Shown: piece after piece, positions 6,025 through 6,072 of the stretch
How positions within the stretch are numbered: the stretch's first letter is position 1
How the letters are laid out: the number at the start of each line of letters is the position of its first letter
Assembly (NCBI RefSeq): GCF_020742175.1
Contig: NZ_DYXM01000182.1
Location: 1 to 6,072, forward strand
Direction of reading: 5' to 3'
DNA length: 6,072 nt
From: Dietzia timorensis
Lineage (GTDB): Bacteria > Actinomycetota > Actinomycetes > Mycobacteriales > Mycobacteriaceae
Translations under genes and position numbers: made by a program
The notes under the pieces: generated by a model
Seen by the model: only the letters and a program-made list of their open reading frames with translations
Told to the model about the DNA's origin: nothing
Databases searched by the model: none

Positions 6025-6072
6025 CTGCGATTTTCGACGTCATACTCACATACAGCTTGTGTTAAGCGTGAT

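Noticed and set aside
6025..6072. CACA-N7-TGTG near the right edge as a terminator of the LysR gene
   Set aside because: Only a 4-bp stem and no T-run; too weak to call.
1..6072. CRISPR array, tRNA, rRNA or insertion sequence
   Set aside because: No regularly spaced repeats, no cloverleaf pattern, no transposase-like frame and no terminal inverted repeats were seen.

Overview
The window looks like chromosomal DNA of a high-GC actinobacterium, most likely in the Corynebacteriales (a Corynebacterium or Dietzia type is a guess; nothing here fixes the genus). The reasons are strongly GC-biased third positions, GTG starts, and the protein styles of the LysR, RhtA-like and GPH genes. Five genes and one likely sixth small gene can be supported.

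Region 1 (1-2748, minus strand) is a sugar-use operon read right to left. A GPH/MelB-type cation-coupled sugar symporter (1342-2748) overlaps by 8 bases the start of a cytoplasmic GH13 alpha-glucosidase (1-1349). The enzyme runs off the left edge within catalytic region IV. The symporter probably imports an alpha-glucoside, and the enzyme probably cleaves it. The residue after the nucleophile (Val) hints at alpha-1,6 linkages such as isomaltose or panose.

Region 2 (2749-3067) is a divergent, AT-rich intergenic stretch. It holds a 9-bp direct repeat, a 14-bp inverted repeat and a plausible sigma-70-type promoter pointing right.

Region 3 (3068-3894, plus strand) is a compact unit of lower GC. 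It encodes a 185-aa secreted preproprotein with an acidic pro-region and a Gly/Trp-rich C-terminal domain holding two Cys. Two bases later comes a 68-aa basic protein with two membrane segments, then a perfect 12-bp terminator hairpin. I recognise neither protein. The layout fits a secreted antimicrobial peptide precursor with a small membrane immunity or accessory protein, and this is the most interesting part of the window.

Region 4 (4042-6024) is a divergent pair: an RhtA-like EamA exporter on the minus strand and a LysR-type regulator on the plus strand, sharing a 90-bp AT-rich control region. The regulator probably senses the exporter's substrate (an amino acid or related metabolite, not determined) and controls exporter expression. 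The gap 3895-4041 shows no gene and no clear terminator for the exporter. The last 48 bases (6025-6072) show nothing I can support.
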